Shown here piece after piece: positions 63,491-64,000 of a stretch of DNA of 64,000 bases (the first letter of the stretch is position 1; each line of letters opens with the position of its first letter). A program made the translations under genes and the position numbers. The DNA comes from Rotaria sp. Silwood1 (lineage: Eukaryota > Rotifera > Eurotatoria > Philodinida > Philodinidae): the NCBI GenBank assembly GCA_905250075.1, contig CAJNOP010000001.1, positions 4,250,514 to 4,314,513 of the forward strand, read 5' to 3'. The notes beneath the pieces were generated by a model, which saw only the letters and a program-made list of their open reading frames with translations, was not told where the DNA came from and did not search any database.

Positions 63491-64000
63491 CAGGTGAATT
63501 TCCGTTTCTAGACCCTAGCCTTTCAGTCTAGGGAATTTGTTTTTAATAAAAACTCATCTACAGATGATGATAAACCAATTGACGAAGTAACTATATACAT
63601 CGAGAGGACAATGAATTATCCAAAAATTCAACATGTATACATTGCGTACCATTTCAACATCATTGACAACAAGCAAAACCATAAGTGGCGAAATTAATCG
63701 GGTTTTAGAAGCAAAAAGACATCAAATGAATTCTGAATCATTTGTGTTTTTGTAGAATTTGAGATGATCTCTTGTCGTTGTTGCAGTTTAGGAAAGAAAC
63801 TAAATAGTATACTTTTTCATGTAAAAATAAAAACTTGAAAATCGTACTATAACTGTGAAAGTGTTTCTCAAATGTCGATGCGCTCCGATCGAATATCGAG
63901 TACAGCTACTCAGATCCTGTTCAAATCCGTGTTTAACTATGATCACATCCGATTGCGAAAAGTTGACGATTAATTTACTCAAACTAATTTATTCATGTCC
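63491..64000. other. Right window end, nothing recognised
   Basis: About 510 bp without a convincing frame or element; the minus-strand frame 63800-63982 has no motif. Confidence 0.5.

Noticed and set aside
63164-63511. 115-residue repeat protein
   Set aside because: Open frame is a by-product of a 21-bp tandem repeat and is open in several frames on both strands.
1-64000. CRISPR array, bacterial operon or prophage
   Set aside because: Intron-rich animal genes throughout; no evenly spaced short repeats with unique spacers, and the only regular array is the 21-bp minisatellite.

Overview
The window is nuclear DNA from an animal: strongly AT-rich, intron-dense genes (many introns of 50-100 bp beside a few of 1-3 kb), GT-AG splice junctions, A/T-ending codons and a large number of small DNA transposon remnants. 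Protein content (animal glycogen synthase, PTCD2, mTOR, importin alpha, LC8 dynein light chain, tandem BRCT) is metazoan. The compact AT-rich style, decayed hAT/Mutator elements and splice acceptors lying directly before start codons suggest a rotifer, probably bdelloid; this is inference, and another spiralian is possible.

Layout: (1) 1-2397, minus strand, a three-domain trypsin-like protease pseudogene with twelve in-frame stops, followed by about 5.8 kb without a convincing gene. (2) 8210-36939, plus strand, three genes head to tail: glycogen synthase (14 exons), a PTCD2-like mitochondrial RNA-binding protein with an unusual Asn/Arg/Gly-rich tail (12 exons), and the complete mTOR kinase gene (15 exons, about 2880 residues) beginning only 215 bp after PTCD2. 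Big introns hold a hairpin repeat, a GC-rich hAT-type MITE with perfect target-site duplication, and an older hAT-like element. (3) 37349-38104, minus, an LC8 dynein light chain domain behind a 165-residue disordered N-terminus, tail to tail with mTOR. (4) 38105-47410, gene-poor, with a 100-N gap, a foldback repeat, two copies of a palindromic MITE family, and one unknown 163-residue ORF between them. (5) 47411-58384: importin alpha (KPNA3/4 type), a small membrane protein, and, divergent from it across a 170-bp shared upstream region, a 13-exon gene joining three identical-pattern Cys/His modules to a BRCA1-like tandem BRCT. (6) 60130-62848: a deleted Mutator-like element with perfect 9-bp target duplication, a DoxX-like membrane gene interrupted only by two stops at expected Trp positions, and a second small hAT MITE with a perfect 8-bp duplication. 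(7) A 21-bp minisatellite at the right end.

The intact genes are housekeeping/regulatory: mTOR and glycogen synthase belong to the same nutrient-response biology, but in an animal genome their adjacency need not be functional. The items most deserving follow-up are the triple Cys/His-module plus BRCT gene, the Trp-position stops in the DoxX-like gene, and the well-preserved transposon insertions. Exon boundaries were assigned by hand from reading frame, GT-AG junctions and recalled family sequence; no alignment was run.
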